This document shows, piece after piece, positions 1 to 10,391 of a stretch of 34,987 nt of DNA. Position 1 is the first letter of the stretch; each line of letters opens with the position of its first letter. The position numbers were made by a program, and so were the translations under genes. Origin of the DNA: an uncultured Gammaproteobacteria bacterium. GTDB lineage: Bacteria > Pseudomonadota > Gammaproteobacteria > Nitrosococcales > Methylophagaceae. Below the pieces are notes generated by a model. It did no database searches, had not been told where the DNA came from, and worked only from the letters and a program-made list of their open reading frames with translations. The stretch lies in assembly GCA_937900515.1 (NCBI GenBank), contig CALCCU010000199.1:1-34987 (forward strand), in the 5' to 3' direction.

Positions 1-1560
1 CCACTGGGATAAATTCGGTGACATGATTTTCAGTACTCACTCAGAAAATCGTGATTACGCTATAAAACCAATGAACTGTCCATGTCATGTTCAAATCTTT
101 AACCAAGGTTTGAAGAGTTATCGTGATTTGCCATTAAGAATGGCAGAGTTTGGTTCATGTCACCGAAATGAACCTTCAGGTACTCTACATGGCTTAATGC
201 GTTTACGTAGTTTTACCCAAGATGATGCGCATATTTTCTGTACGGAAGACCAAATTCAGTCAGAAGTGTCTGTTTTCATGGATTTATTACAAGAAGTTTA
301 TGCCGACTTTGGTTTCAATGAAATTATAGTTAAATTATCAACACGTCCAGAAAATCGAGTAGGTAGTGATGACGTCTGGGATAAAGCTGAACATGCTCTT
401 GAGCGTGCACTAAATGATAAAGGCCTTGAATGGGATCTTCAACCTGGCGAAGGTGCATTCTATGGACCTAAGATTGAGTTCTCATTAAAAGACTGCTTAG
501 GCCGCGTGTGGCAATGCGGTACGATACAAGTTGATTTCTCAATGCCAGGTCGTTTGGATGCAAAATATGTTGCAGATGACGGTAGTAAACAAGTCCCAGT
601 TATGTTGCATCGTGCAATCCTCGGTTCACTAGAACGATTCATTGGTATTTTGATTGAAGAATATGCAGGATCATTTCCAACGTGGTTAGCACCGCGTCAA
701 GTTGTGGTGATGGGAATTAGTCAAAATCAATCTGATTATGTCCAAAAAATTGCAAAAGAATTGCAAAATAAAGGATTTATACCACTGGGATAAATTCGGT
801 GACATGATTTTCAGTACTCACTCAGAAAATCGTGATTACGCTATAAAACCAATGAACTGTCCATGTCATGTTCAAATCTTTAACCAAGGTTTGAAGAGTT
901 ATCGTGATTTGCCATTAAGAATGGCAGAGTTTGGTTCATGTCACCGAAATGAACCTTCAGGTACTCTACATGGCTTAATGCGTTTACGTAGTTTTACCCA
1001 AGATGATGCGCATATTTTCTGTACGGAAGACCAAATTCAGTCAGAAGTGTCTGTTTTCATGGATTTATTACAAGAAGTTTATGCCGACTTTGGTTTCAAT
1101 GAAATTATAGTTAAATTATCAACACGTCCAGAAAATCGAGTAGGTAGTGATGACGTCTGGGATAAAGCTGAACATGCTCTTGAGCGTGCACTAAATGATA
1201 AAGGCCTTGAATGGGATCTTCAACCTGGCGAAGGTGCATTCTATGGACCTAAGATTGAGTTCTCATTAAAAGACTGCTTAGGCCGCGTGTGGCAATGCGG
1301 TACGATACAAGTTGATTTCTCAATGCCAGGTCGTTTGGATGCAAAATATGTTGCAGATGACGGTAGTAAACAAGTCCCAGTTATGTTGCATCGTGCAATC
1401 CTCGGTTCACTAGAACGATTCATTGGTATTTTGATTGAAGAATATGCAGGATCATTTCCAACGTGGTTAGCACCGCGTCAAGTTGTGGTGATGGGAATTA
1501 GTCAAAATCAATCTGATTATGTCCAAAAAATTGCAAAAGAATTGCAAAATAAAGGATTTA
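1..1560. repeat. Perfect tandem direct repeat, unit 781 bp (1-779 = 782-1560)
   Basis: Bases 1-779 and 782-1560 are identical by direct reading, separated by two extra bases (TA) at 780-781. The unit length is not a multiple of three, so it shifts the thrS frame. The repeat starts at the first base of the window and copy 2 is preceded by a non-native codon, which suggests that the repeat begins exactly at base 1. That is expected at a mis-assembled contig end and unlikely for an arbitrary cut. Confidence 0.95.
2..793 (+). pseudogene. thrS: thrS fragment, first copy of tandem duplication (3' truncated)
   Basis: Part of threonyl-tRNA synthetase (class II), which charges tRNA-Thr. The frame is open from base 2 and runs through the catalytic core: the zinc-ligand region (NCPCH), motif 2 (RNEPSG and following) and motif 3 ([11 protein letters not shown]). 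It enters the start of the anticodon-binding domain, where the frame jumps into the second copy and stops after the foreign tail IPLG. The segment corresponds to roughly residues 305-560 of the E. coli enzyme. Bases 1-779 are identical to 782-1560. As drawn, this copy lacks most of the anticodon-binding domain and should be non-functional. If the duplication is an assembly error, these bases belong to the single real gene. Confidence 0.85.
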
Positions 1561-1787
1561 GAGCAGATATAGACTTGAGAAATGAGAAGATAGGCTTTAA
1601 AATACGCGAGCATACATTGCGACGTGTCCCATACTTAATTGTTGTAGGTGAGCGCGAAGCAGAAGAGAACGCCGTGGCAGTACGTACTCGCAAGGGTGAA
1701 GACTTAGGTGTAATGACACTTGATGACTTCGTATCAACCTTGAATGAAGACGTCGCTAGCCGCGGTCGAATTATTTTAGAGGGTTAG
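783..1787 (+). pseudogene. thrS: thrS, second copy of duplicated segment with intact 3' end
   Basis: This repeats the catalytic-core segment and then continues into the true C-terminus of threonyl-tRNA synthetase. It includes the anticodon-binding domain motif [19 protein letters not shown] and ends about where the E. coli enzyme does. There is no proper start. The frame is open upstream to an ATG at 738, but those residues are out-of-frame translation of copy 1. The codon before His-Trp-Asp is TAC (Tyr), where family members have Gly, so the join at 780-782 is not natural coding sequence. If the duplication is artificial, this is simply the 3' half of a normal thrS. The stop lies 4 bases before the proposed infC start. 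Confidence 0.85.
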
Positions 1788-1791
1788 AAAA

Positions 1792-2310
1792 ATCGCTACT
1801 GATGACAAAAAGCTAAATGGTGAAATCACCGCTAGGGAAGTTCGTTTAACAGGTGCTGATGGTGAGCAACTGGGGATAGTTTCACTGGCGAAAGCTATAG
1901 CTTTGTCAGAAGAAGCGCAATTGGATTTGGTGGAGATCTCAGCGCAAGCAACCCCACCAGTTTGTCGTATTATGGATTACGGCAAGTTTGTTTTTGAAGC
2001 AAGTAAGCAAAAAGCGCTTGCTAAGAAAAAGCAAAAGCAAATCCAAGTAAAAGAGATCAAATTCCGTCCTGGGACGGAAGAAGGGGATTACCAGGTAAAA
2101 CTACGCAACCTGATACGTTTCCTTGAAGATGGAAATAAAACTAAAGTCAGTCTGAGATTCCGTGGACGCGAAATGGCACATCAAGACTTAGGATTAAAAC
2201 TACTTCAACGAGTAGCTGAAGATCTTAAAGAATTGTCTGTGATCGAGCAGCATCCTAAGAAAGAAGGACGTCAAATGATTATGGTTTTAGCTCCAAGCAA
2301 TAAAAAATAA
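1792..2310 (+). CDS. infC: Translation initiation factor IF-3, probable AUC start
   Basis: IF-3 binds the 30S subunit and enforces start-codon fidelity. About 172 aa (E. coli 180). The N-domain carries [14 protein letters not shown], the basic linker is rich in Lys/Gln ([12 protein letters not shown]), and the C-domain holds [15 protein letters not shown] and [10 protein letters not shown]. The first ATG/GTG/TTG-type codon is TTG at 1903, inside the conserved N-domain, so it cannot be the real start. In frame, an ATC at 1792 lies 8 bases after GAGGG (1779-1783) and just after the thrS stop, giving (M)[11 protein letters not shown]. An in-frame TAG at 1777 limits alternatives. A rare start codon is the known basis of infC autoregulation in E. 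coli (AUU there). Followed by rpmI and rplT in the standard order. Confidence 0.93.
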   Translation: MATDDKKLNGEITAREVRLTGADGEQLGIVSLAKAIALSEEAQLDLVEISAQATPPVCRIMDYGKFVFEASKQKALAKKKQKQIQVKEIKFRPGTEEGDYQVKLRNLIRFLEDGNKTKVSLRFRGREMAHQDLGLKLLQRVAEDLKELSVIEQHPKKEGRQMIMVLAPSNKK

Positions 2311-2350
2311 ATAAATAAATTAATTAATTACGAATGCGGAGTTCGAAATA

Positions 2351-2548
2351 ATGCCAAAGTTAAAAACACACAGAGGTGCTGCGAAGCGCTTCAAAAAAAC
2401 TGGTAGCGGTAAGTTCAAACGCTCACAAGCGTTTACAAGCCATATCCTTACTAAGAAAAGCACTAAGCGGAAACGCCAATTGCGTTCAACATTGATCGTT
2501 TGCAAATCTGATCATATGGGTGTTCGTAAAATGTTGCCTAATCACTAA
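2351..2548 (+). CDS. rpmI: 50S ribosomal protein L35
   Basis: Small, very basic 65-aa protein starting [18 protein letters not shown], the signature N-terminus of L35, a late-assembling large-subunit protein. Length matches the family (about 65). A GCGGAG Shine-Dalgarno lies shortly upstream of the ATG. It sits 40 bases after infC and 15 before rplT, as in the conserved infC-rpmI-rplT operon. In E. coli this operon is repressed by L20 binding its mRNA; whether that holds here is not visible. Confidence 0.97.
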   Translation: MPKLKTHRGAAKRFKKTGSGKFKRSQAFTSHILTKKSTKRKRQLRSTLIVCKSDHMGVRKMLPNH

Positions 2549-2563
2549 TTAAGGAGTTACCTC

Positions 2564-2923
2564 ATGCCAAGAGTAAAACGTGGTGTAGTCGCTCACGCGC
2601 GACACAAAAAAGTTATCAAACAAGCGAAAGGTTATAGCGGACGTCGTAAAAACGTATACCGTGTAGCTGTTCAAGCCGTAACAAAAGCGGGTCAATATGC
2701 TTACCGTGACCGTCGTCAGAAAAAACGTACTTTCCGTACTTTATGGATTGCTCGTATCAATGCTGGTGCACGTGAATGTGGTATGTCATACAGCCGTTTA
2801 ATCGATGGTTTGAAAAAAGCATCAATTGAAATCGATCGTAAAGTGCTTGCTGATATCGCAATGCACGATTCAGCTGCATTTGCTGTTATCGCAGAAAAAG
2901 CGAAGGCTGCATTAGCTGACTAA
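2564..2923 (+). CDS. rplT: 50S ribosomal protein L20
   Basis: 119 aa, starting [16 protein letters not shown] with the characteristic basic N-terminal extension and the [20 protein letters not shown] segment of L20, which nucleates early 50S assembly. Length is typical (118-119). A strong AAGGAG precedes the ATG. It is the last gene of the infC operon: a GC-rich hairpin with a T run follows about 50 bases downstream, separating it from pheST. Confidence 0.97.
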   Translation: MPRVKRGVVAHARHKKVIKQAKGYSGRRKNVYRVAVQAVTKAGQYAYRDRRQKKRTFRTLWIARINAGARECGMSYSRLIDGLKKASIEIDRKVLADIAMHDSAAFAVIAEKAKAALAD

Positions 2924-2970
2924 ATGTTGTTACTCTTTAAGTGAGTAAAACAACATTGCGTTGATTAAGA

Positions 2971-3001
2971 AAAGGGCCGTAATAACTTACGGCCCTTTTT
3001 T
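2971..3001 (+). terminator. Rho-independent terminator after rplT
   Basis: Stem GGGCCGTAA (2974-2982) pairs with TTACGGCCC (2987-2995) around a 4-base loop. It is extended by AAA/TTT and followed by a T run. Classic intrinsic terminator for the infC-rpmI-rplT transcript. Confidence 0.93.
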
Positions 3002-3011
3002 ATTTCAAATG

Positions 3012-3053
3012 TAGATTTATGATTTGATTGTGCAAGACCAAATCATAAATCTA
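3012..3053 (+). promoter_or_regulatory. Perfect 15-bp inverted repeat in the pheS leader
   Basis: TAGATTTATGATTTG (3012-3026) is exactly complementary to CAAATCATAAATCTA (3039-3053), with a 12-base loop. There is no T run, so it is not an ordinary terminator. It ends about 10 bases before the pheS Shine-Dalgarno. It could be an operator or an mRNA structure controlling pheST; no Phe-rich leader peptide like E. coli pheM was found. Confidence 0.5.
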
Positions 3054-3056
3054 TAA

Positions 3057-4115
<1,059 letters not shown>

Positions 4116-4131
4116 GTTGGAATAACACACG

Positions 4132-6513
4132 ATGAAATTTAGTGAAAAGTGGTTACGTGAGTGGGTTAATCCTGAAGTTGATACTGACACACTAGTAGCA
4201 CAGCTAACACTAGCTGGCCTAGAAGTGGATGCTGTTGAACCTGTTGCAGGTGATTTTAAAGGTGTAGTAGTAGGCCAAGTTATATCGGTTGAACCTCATC
4301 CTGATGCGGATAAGTTACGGTGCTGTAAAGTAGATGTGGCTGGTGATGAATTATTGTCTATTGTCTGTGGAGCATCAAACGTTCGTGAAGGTTTGAAAGT
4401 TCCTGTTGCTGTTGTTGGCTCTGTATTACCGGGTAATTTTAAAATTAAAAAAGCTAAACTACGTGGCGTGGAGTCATTTGGTATGCTTTGTGGTGCAAGT
4501 GAAATCGGCTTAGTTGATAACGTTAAAGGCTTGATGGAACTATCTGATAATGCGCCAATTGGTCAAGATTTTAGGGCGTATCTTGAACTTGATGATGTCT
4601 CTATAGATGTTGACCTAACACCAAATAGAAGTGATTGTTTAGGTATTGCAGGTATTGCCCGTGAAGTTGGTGTACTAACTGGCTGCGACTTAACGCAATG
4701 GCCTAAAGAAACAATTACAGAACAATCCAACAAAATAGTTACAGTTAAAGTTGATGCCCCTAGCGATTGCCCTCGTTATGTTGGCCGAGTGATTGAAAAT
4801 GTAAACGTCACTGCTGAAACACCATTGTGGATGCAAGAAAAACTACGTCGCAGTGGTTTACGTAGCTTAGGTCCAGTTGTTGATGTTACTAATTATGTCA
4901 TGCTTGAATTGGGTCAGCCTATGCATGCTTTTGACTTTGATACACTATCAGGGGCTATTACGGTTCGTTCTGCTCAAGATAACGAGACATTGACTTTACT
5001 TGATGGGCAAGAAGTAGACGTATTAGAAACTACATTAGTTATTGCTGACGATAATTCTCCATTAGCTCTTGCGGGCATTATGGGGGGCGAAGCATCAAGT
5101 GTGACTGATGAGACTAAAAACCTTTTCTTAGAAGCAGCTCACTTTAATCCATTGGTTATTGCTGGTCGTGCTCGTGCTTATGGTTTGCATACTGATTCAT
5201 CGCATCGTTTTGAACGTGGCGTCGATCCTGCCTTGCCTAAAATAGCTATCGAGCGTGCAACAGCACTATTACTAGATATTGTAGGTGGTGAAGCTGGACC
5301 TATCACTGAAAATGTATCTGAACCTAACTTACCTGAAGTGCAATCAATTACGCTTAGAGCTAATCGAATTAAACGTGTTTTAGGTATCGAAATTGAAGCT
5401 GAACAGGTTGAAGAGCAGTTAACACGACTTGGTTTAGAGATTGTGTCAAAAGACGCTGATAGCTGGCAGTTCACTGTGCCGAGCTTCCGTTTTGATTTAG
5501 CGATTGAAGTCGATTTAATTGAAGAGTTAGGTCGTTTATATGGTTACGATAAATTACCTGAAACACGACCACAAGGTACAGTGTTAACAGCTGATATTTC
5601 TGAAAACACCTTAGCAACAAATCGCTTACAATCATTATTAGTTGATAGAGGTTATCAAGAAGCGATTACCTATAGTTTTGTTGATCCTAATATTCAAGAA
5701 CATTTAGCGCTTGAAGGTGAAGAAGCTATTGCATTAGCTAACCCTATTTCAGCTGATTTGTCAGTGATGCGTACATCGTTATGGCCTGGTCTAATTCAAG
5801 CGATGGTTTATAACTTAAATAGACAGCATGATAGAATCCGTTTGTTTGAAGTAGGACGAAGCTTTAGAGGTACTCAAGATAATGTTGAGCAACATCGTCA
5901 AATTGCTGGTGTATTATGCGGTAGCCGTTACGCTGAGCAGTGGTCTGAGAAGCAAGCGCCAATTGACTTCTTCGATGTTAAGGATGATGTTGAAGCATTA
6001 TTAGATTTAGGGAATAAGGGTGATATTCGTTTTGTCGCTGAAGAACACCCAGCATTACACCCTGGACAATCTGCTCGCATCTATAAAAACGAACAAGCGA
6101 TTGGTTGGATTGGTGCTTTACACCCTAAATTGAATAAGCCTTTAGAGCTTGATGTTAGGGTCTATGTCTTTGAGCTAGCTCTTGCGCCTGTACTGGATGC
6201 TCATATTCCTGCATTCGAATCACTTTCACGTTTCCCTGCTAATCGTCGGGATCTTGCTCTTGTAGTTGACCAAACTACAACTGCAGGAGAAATTGATCAT
6301 TGCTTGAAAGGGGTTGAATCTGATATTCTTAAAGAAATTCAACTATTTGACGTATATAGTGGAGATGGAGTCGAGGATGGCAAGAAGAGTATTGCTATCG
6401 CATTTCACCTTCAGCATGCTGATAGAACATTAACTGATGAAGAAGTTGATAACTTGATGCAGACGATAACTGAACGTTTAGAAAAAAATGTCGGTGCAGC
6501 AATAAGATCTTAA
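4132..6513 (+). CDS. pheT: Phenylalanyl-tRNA synthetase beta subunit
   Basis: 793 aa (E. coli 795). N-terminal MKFSEKWLREWVNPEV, then an EMAP/OB-type tRNA-binding domain (about residues 40-150, with VEPHPDADKLRCCKV). B3/B4 editing-domain and B5 motifs follow (SHRFERGVDPAL, about 360; DLIEELGRLYGYDKLPETRP, about 460). The C-terminal ferredoxin-fold anticodon-binding domain has FPANRRDLALVV and ends with the usual THERLEKN-type helix. It pairs with PheS to form the heterotetramer. No internal anomaly seen. Confidence 0.97.
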   Translation: MKFSEKWLREWVNPEVDTDTLVAQLTLAGLEVDAVEPVAGDFKGVVVGQVISVEPHPDADKLRCCKVDVAGDELLSIVCGASNVREGLKVPVAVVGSVLPGNFKIKKAKLRGVESFGMLCGASEIGLVDNVKGLMELSDNAPIGQDFRAYLELDDVSIDVDLTPNRSDCLGIAGIAREVGVLTGCDLTQWPKETITEQSNKIVTVKVDAPSDCPRYVGRVIENVNVTAETPLWMQEKLRRSGLRSLGPVVDVTNYVMLELGQPMHAFDFDTLSGAITVRSAQDNETLTLLDGQEVDVLETTLVIADDNSPLALAGIMGGEASSVTDETKNLFLEAAHFNPLVIAGRARAYGLHTDSSHRFERGVDPALPKIAIERATALLLDIVGGEAGPITENVSEPNLPEVQSITLRANRIKRVLGIEIEAEQVEEQLTRLGLEIVSKDADSWQFTVPSFRFDLAIEVDLIEELGRLYGYDKLPETRPQGTVLTADISENTLATNRLQSLLVDRGYQEAITYSFVDPNIQEHLALEGEEAIALANPISADLSVMRTSLWPGLIQAMVYNLNRQHDRIRLFEVGRSFRGTQDNVEQHRQIAGVLCGSRYAEQWSEKQAPIDFFDVKDDVEALLDLGNKGDIRFVAEEHPALHPGQSARIYKNEQAIGWIGALHPKLNKPLELDVRVYVFELALAPVLDAHIPAFESLSRFPANRRDLALVVDQTTTAGEIDHCLKGVESDILKEIQLFDVYSGDGVEDGKKSIAIAFHLQHADRTLTDEEVDNLMQTITERLEKNVGAAIRS

Positions 6514-6564
6514 ATTTAATTTCAGATTGTAGCAACGATAGTAAAATATTTTACAGAGGTATAC

Positions 6565-6861
6565 ATGGCATTAACTAAGGCCGATATGACAGAGCAACTC
6601 TATGATGAGTTAGGTTTCAACAAGCGTGAAGCTAAAGAGTTGGTTGAAATGTTCTTTGAAGAAATTCGTGGCGCACTAGAAAGTGGTTCACAAGTTAAAT
6701 TGTCAGGATTTGGCAATTTTGAATTACGAGATAAAAGCGAACGACCAGGCAGGAATCCAAAAACAGGCGAAGAGATCCCTATTAGTGCACGTCGAGTAGT
6801 GACTTTCCGTCCGGGACAAAAACTAAAAGCTAGGGTGGATGGGTATGCTGGAAGCGAGTAA
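6565..6861 (+). CDS. ihfA: Integration host factor alpha subunit
   Basis: 98 aa HU/IHF-family DNA-bending protein starting [17 protein letters not shown]. The beta-arm motif [13 protein letters not shown] carries the intercalating proline, and it is followed by [14 protein letters not shown]. It forms a heterodimer with IhfB and bends DNA at specific sites in replication, recombination and sigma-54 promoters. An ACAGAGGT Shine-Dalgarno precedes the ATG. The position directly after pheT is the standard gammaproteobacterial arrangement. Its 3' end overlaps the next gene by about 17 bases, implying coupled translation. Confidence 0.97.
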   Translation: MALTKADMTEQLYDELGFNKREAKELVEMFFEEIRGALESGSQVKLSGFGNFELRDKSERPGRNPKTGEEIPISARRVVTFRPGQKLKARVDGYAGSE

Positions 6862-7204
6862 TAACAACGAATTACCAGTTATTCCTGGTAAACGCTATTT
6901 CACAATTGGTGAAGTCAGTGAGTTGTGTGGCGTTAAGCCTCACGTTTTACGTTACTGGGAACAAGAGTTTCCCCAGTTAGAGCCCGTGAAACGACGAGGG
7001 AATCGCCGTTACTATCAGCGACATGATGTAGTTTTAATTCGCGAAATTCGTAGTTTGTTATATGAACAAGGTTTTACGATTGGCGGCGCAAGGCAACGTT
7101 TAGAAAATGAAAGTAAACCTGCATCAGAAACAAAAGATAAAAAACAAATGATTCAAGAGCTTATTTCAGATCTTGAAGAGTTATATGCTTACTTAGCTGT
7201 ATAA
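6845..7204 (+). CDS. MerR-family transcriptional regulator (ihfA-linked)
   Basis: 119 aa from ATG 6845. An alternative ATG at 6839 lies only a few bases from the AGGGTGG Shine-Dalgarno, so 6845 is preferred. A winged-helix MerR DNA-binding domain occupies about residues 15-85: [20 protein letters not shown], then [21 protein letters not shown] and [13 protein letters not shown]. The C-terminus is a short helix ([16 protein letters not shown]) with no effector-binding domain. This stand-alone small MerR protein is commonly found downstream of ihfA in gammaproteobacteria; its target is unknown. A strong terminator follows. Confidence 0.9.
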   Translation: MLEASNNNELPVIPGKRYFTIGEVSELCGVKPHVLRYWEQEFPQLEPVKRRGNRRYYQRHDVVLIREIRSLLYEQGFTIGGARQRLENESKPASETKDKKQMIQELISDLEELYAYLAV

Positions 7205-7229
7205 ACGCTAAAGGGAGCTGAACATTATA

Positions 7230-7265
7230 AAGACCGCTATACCTAACTAGGTATAGCGGTCTTTT
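7230..7265 (+). terminator. Rho-independent terminator after merR gene
   Basis: A perfect 15-bp stem: AAGACCGCTATACCT (7230-7244), loop AACT, AGGTATAGCGGTCTT (7249-7263), running into TTTT. It ends the pheST-ihfA-merR transcript. Because the stem is symmetrical, with A-rich and T-rich flanks, it could work in both directions. Confidence 0.93.
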
Positions 7266-7344
7266 GTATCCTACCTTATGAATATTTTCTGAAATAACTT
7301 GAGCAAATAACTCGGTTATTAATAGAATTTGATATGATCTCATT

Positions 7345-8376
7345 ATGCATAGAACAGATTTCCAATTTGATTTACCCGAAGAGCTTATTGCTCAATTTCC
7401 CTCTGAGCAGCGTAATGCTAGCCGTTTACTCTCACTAGAGGGTAATAGTGGAACAAATACCGACCTTCTTTTTACGGACCTAACAAAGCTATTAAAGCCT
7501 AATGATTTATTGGTGTTTAATAATACTAAGGTCATACCCGCTCGACTACTTGGACAAAAAGATAGTGGCGGTAAAATTGAGGTCTTAGTCGAACGGGTAT
7601 TAGACGATAAACGTGCGTTAGCACATATTCGTAGCAGTAAGTCCCCAGGAGCTGGAAGGCACTTACTTCTTGAGGATAAACTAGATGCTGAAGTTTTGGG
7701 CCGACAAGGCGCACTATTCGAATTATATTTTCATATTGATAGCACGCTGACAGAGGCTTTAGAAAGCTACGGCAGACTTCCCTTACCTCATTATATTGAG
7801 CGTGAAGTGGCTAAAGATGATTTAGAGCGTTACCAAACTGTCTATGCGCAACATATTGGTGCTGTTGCTGCTCCGACAGCGGGCCTCCATTTTGATGAAG
7901 CTATGTTAGCCTCAATTAGTGAAATGGGAATTGAGAGTACTTATGTTACTTTGCATGTAGGTGCTGGCACCTTTCAACCCGTTCGTGTGGATGATATTAA
8001 AAGTCACCATATGCACTCCGAACGAATCGAAGTAACAGATACCGTTTGTGAAAAGATCGCTGCTACACGTGCTAAAGGTGGACGAGTGATTGCTGTTGGT
8101 ACAACCAGTGTACGTGCTTTAGAGAGTGCATCTAAATCAGGAAAGATCATGCCATTCACTGGTGAAACCGAGATTTTCATTTATCCCGGTTATCAATTTA
8201 AAACTGTAGATGCCATGATCACTAATTTTCATTTATCGGAATCTACTTTATTGATGTTAGTGTCAGCATTTGCTGGCCGTGAAAATATTTTGGCAGCTTA
8301 TCAGCATGCCATTGAACAAAAATATCGCTTTTTTAGCTATGGTGATGCGATGTTCATTACAAAGAGAACAGTATGA
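7345..8376 (+). CDS. queA: S-adenosylmethionine:tRNA ribosyltransferase-isomerase (queuosine synthesis)
   Basis: 343 aa. QueA moves the ribosyl group of SAM onto preQ1 at position 34 of tRNAs, giving epoxyqueuosine. Family motifs: [14 protein letters not shown] at the N-terminus, [13 protein letters not shown] (about 55-67), [58 protein letters not shown] and [18 protein letters not shown]. Length and both ends fit. The usual neighbour tgt is absent; trmJ follows instead, overlapping by four bases (ATGA), so two tRNA-modification genes are translationally coupled. A TATGAT -10-like hexamer at 7333-7338 lies just before the start, but no convincing -35 was seen. Confidence 0.96.
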   Translation: MHRTDFQFDLPEELIAQFPSEQRNASRLLSLEGNSGTNTDLLFTDLTKLLKPNDLLVFNNTKVIPARLLGQKDSGGKIEVLVERVLDDKRALAHIRSSKSPGAGRHLLLEDKLDAEVLGRQGALFELYFHIDSTLTEALESYGRLPLPHYIEREVAKDDLERYQTVYAQHIGAVAAPTAGLHFDEAMLASISEMGIESTYVTLHVGAGTFQPVRVDDIKSHHMHSERIEVTDTVCEKIAATRAKGGRVIAVGTTSVRALESASKSGKIMPFTGETEIFIYPGYQFKTVDAMITNFHLSESTLLMLVSAFAGRENILAAYQHAIEQKYRFFSYGDAMFITKRTV

Positions 8377-9101
8377 AGTCATTAGATAATATTCGTTTTG
8401 TATTAGTTGGAACTACACACCCAGGAAATATTGGCGCTGCTGCTAGGGCGATGAAGACAATGGGATTGTCCAATTTGCACTTAGTGACACCTAAAATTTA
8501 TCCAAGCGCTGAAGCTACAGCGCGTGCATCAGGTGCTGATGATGTATTAGCTAAGGCAGTGGTGCATGAGAGTCTAGATGATGCATTAGTCGGCTGTCAG
8601 CAAGTCTATGGTATGAGTGCACGATTAAGGCACTTGCCTGTACCTGTAGTGGACCCGCGTGAAGCAGTTACTCATATTCAACAGCAAGGCGATGATGCTG
8701 AAGTTGCTATTATCTTTGGTCGTGAGCATTCGGGCTTGACGAATGAAGAATTAGATCGCTGTCAGCATTTAGTTAATATTCCTGCTAATGCCGACTATAG
8801 TTCATTGAATTTAGCAGCGGCGGTTCAAGTTATTGCTTATGAACTCAAAATGAGCTTTGATCCAACTATAGAAGCAGGTCGAATTGGTGAGAAACGCGAG
8901 TCTATTAATGCTGATGATTTAGAGCATCTTTACAAACATTTTGAAGACTCATTGATTACCATTGGCTTTTTAGACCCAGAACAACCTAAAAATCTGATGC
9001 GTAGACTACGTCGTTTGTTTAATCGGGCAGAATTAGATCGTAATGAATTACAAATTCTACATGGCATTTTAAGAGCCGCGGAAAAACATAGAGGAGAGTA
9101 A
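8373..9101 (+). CDS. trmJ: tRNA (cytidine/uridine-2'-O-)-methyltransferase TrmJ
   Basis: 242 aa SPOUT-family methyltransferase that 2'-O-methylates tRNA position 32. The N-terminal motif [20 protein letters not shown] is followed by the SAM-knot motifs [19 protein letters not shown] and [21 protein letters not shown]-terminal extension (about residues 175-242) ends in a helix typical of TrmJ rather than the shorter TrmL. The ATG overlaps the queA stop. The next gene, cysE, begins 2 bases after the stop, and the trmJ-cysE-iscR order is known from other gammaproteobacteria. Confidence 0.94.
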   Translation: MKSLDNIRFVLVGTTHPGNIGAAARAMKTMGLSNLHLVTPKIYPSAEATARASGADDVLAKAVVHESLDDALVGCQQVYGMSARLRHLPVPVVDPREAVTHIQQQGDDAEVAIIFGREHSGLTNEELDRCQHLVNIPANADYSSLNLAAAVQVIAYELKMSFDPTIEAGRIGEKRESINADDLEHLYKHFEDSLITIGFLDPEQPKNLMRRLRRLFNRAELDRNELQILHGILRAAEKHRGE

Positions 9102-9103
9102 AC

Positions 9104-9892
9104 TTGGGTGATAAAGTGAGTTTATGGCAGCAAATCAAAGAAGATGTAATGTGTGTCTTTGAACGTGATCCTGCTGCTCGAAATGTATTTGAAATTGTTA
9201 CCACTTATCCTGGTGTACAAGCAATTCAGTGGCATCGCCTTAGTCATTGGTTTTGGATTCATAACCTAAAATGGGTTGCACGATTTACATCTACAGTAAG
9301 CCGTTGGTTAACAGGAATTGAAATTCATCCAGCGGTCAAAATTGGCCGTCGATTTTTTATTGATCATGGCATGGGTGTTGTTATTGGTGAAACAGCCGAA
9401 ATTGGCGATGACTGCACGTTATATCATGGTGTGACACTGGGTGGGACATCTTGGAAAGAGGGCAAACGTCATCCTACACTTGCCAATAATGTGGTGGTAG
9501 GAGCAGGTGCCAAAGTGTTAGGTCCTATCTGTCTTCATGATGGAGCTCGTATTGGTTCTAATGCTGTAGTTGTTAAAGATGTTATTGCTGGAGATACCGT
9601 AATAGGTGTGCCTGGCCGAGTAGTCAAAAGCAGCTTGAGTGAAGATAAAAAGCAGCAGCATAAACTGGCTCAAGCAGTCGGTTTTGATGCTTATGGTACA
9701 TCGAGTGAAACACTTGATCCTGTTGCATCAGCCATACATGGTTTAATTGAACATATTCATGCGTTAGATAAGCGTGTTGAGTCGATGGCTGAGACAATTG
9801 AAACATTAGGAGGCCAAGTCGATCAGGTTGATATGCCGGGGTTAAAGAAGTGTGAATTAGCAGAAAATGGCAGCGATAATAAAGTTGACTAA
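9104..9892 (+). CDS. cysE: Serine O-acetyltransferase
   Basis: 262 aa. Transfers acetyl from acetyl-CoA to serine, making O-acetylserine for cysteine synthesis. An N-terminal helical domain ([31 protein letters not shown]) is followed by a left-handed beta-helix with hexapeptide repeats and the active-site stretch [19 protein letters not shown], then [22 protein letters not shown]-terminal tail of about 80 aa ([20 protein letters not shown]) looks coiled-coil. The start is a TTG at 9104 with GGAG 6-8 bases upstream; a GTG at 9116 is possible. Just ahead of iscR, it would supply cysteine, the sulfur source for Fe-S clusters. Confidence 0.93.
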   Translation: MGDKVSLWQQIKEDVMCVFERDPAARNVFEIVTTYPGVQAIQWHRLSHWFWIHNLKWVARFTSTVSRWLTGIEIHPAVKIGRRFFIDHGMGVVIGETAEIGDDCTLYHGVTLGGTSWKEGKRHPTLANNVVVGAGAKVLGPICLHDGARIGSNAVVVKDVIAGDTVIGVPGRVVKSSLSEDKKQQHKLAQAVGFDAYGTSSETLDPVASAIHGLIEHIHALDKRVESMAETIETLGGQVDQVDMPGLKKCELAENGSDNKVD

Positions 9893-9905
9893 AATACTTG
9901 GTTAT

Positions 9906-9942
9906 GTGAAAATTATACCCATAATTTAAAAAGGGTTTTCAC
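9906..9942. promoter_or_regulatory. Nested inverted repeats directly before iscR
   Basis: GTGAAAA (9906-9912) pairs with TTTTCAC (9936-9942), which abuts the iscR ATG. Inside lies AAATTAT (9910-9916) / ATAATTT (9921-9927). It could be an operator or an mRNA structure hiding the start codon. It does not obviously match the IscR type 1 consensus, so autoregulation is only a possibility. Confidence 0.3.
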
Positions 9943-10389
9943 ATGCGTTTAACTACTAAAGGTCGCTACGCCGTAACAGCAATGCTTGATTTAAGCTTAA
10001 ATTACGGCACGGGCTCAATCACTCTTGCTGATATTTCAGAGCGCCAAGGCATTTCATTGTCCTACTTAGAACAACTATTTTCTCGCTTGAGAAAACAAGG
10101 TTTAGTGAGCAGTACTAGAGGACCTGGTGGCGGATATAAATTAAGCCGTCCAGCAGATGAAATTACGGTTTTAGATGTTATCTCTTCTGTTGATGAAAAA
10201 GTAGATAGCACTGCCTGTGAAGGTAAGAGTAATTGCCATGGGGGGGAGGCATGTTTAAGCCATGAGCTATGGACCAGTCTTAGTGAGCAGATCAAGAGCT
10301 ATTTATCAAATATTACTCTAGGCCAAGTCGTTTTTAATCATCAAAAAAGTAAAGCTGGCGATAGTGTTATCAGTTTTGAAGGAATTTAA
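9943..10389 (+). CDS. iscR: Rrf2-family Fe-S regulator IscR
   Basis: 148 aa. N-terminal winged helix ([53 protein letters not shown]). The cluster-binding segment has Cys92, Cys98, Cys104 and His107, the same residues and spacing as the [2Fe-2S] ligands of E. coli IscR. It senses Fe-S status and represses or activates assembly genes accordingly. Downstream there is only an IscA-type gene, with no iscS, iscU, hscAB or fdx, so the main assembly system must be elsewhere (isc or suf). Confidence 0.94.
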   Translation: MRLTTKGRYAVTAMLDLSLNYGTGSITLADISERQGISLSYLEQLFSRLRKQGLVSSTRGPGGGYKLSRPADEITVLDVISSVDEKVDSTACEGKSNCHGGEACLSHELWTSLSEQIKSYLSNITLGQVVFNHQKSKAGDSVISFEGI

Positions 10390-10391
10390 TA

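Noticed and set aside
460-642. Minus-strand open frame inside thrS, repeated at 1241-1423
   Set aside because: Shadow of the duplicated thrS coding frame; no ribosome site and no protein-like features of its own.
7205-7229. tRNA-Pro gene expected after the ihfA-linked merR in some gammaproteobacteria
   Set aside because: The short gap to the terminator holds no cloverleaf-like sequence.
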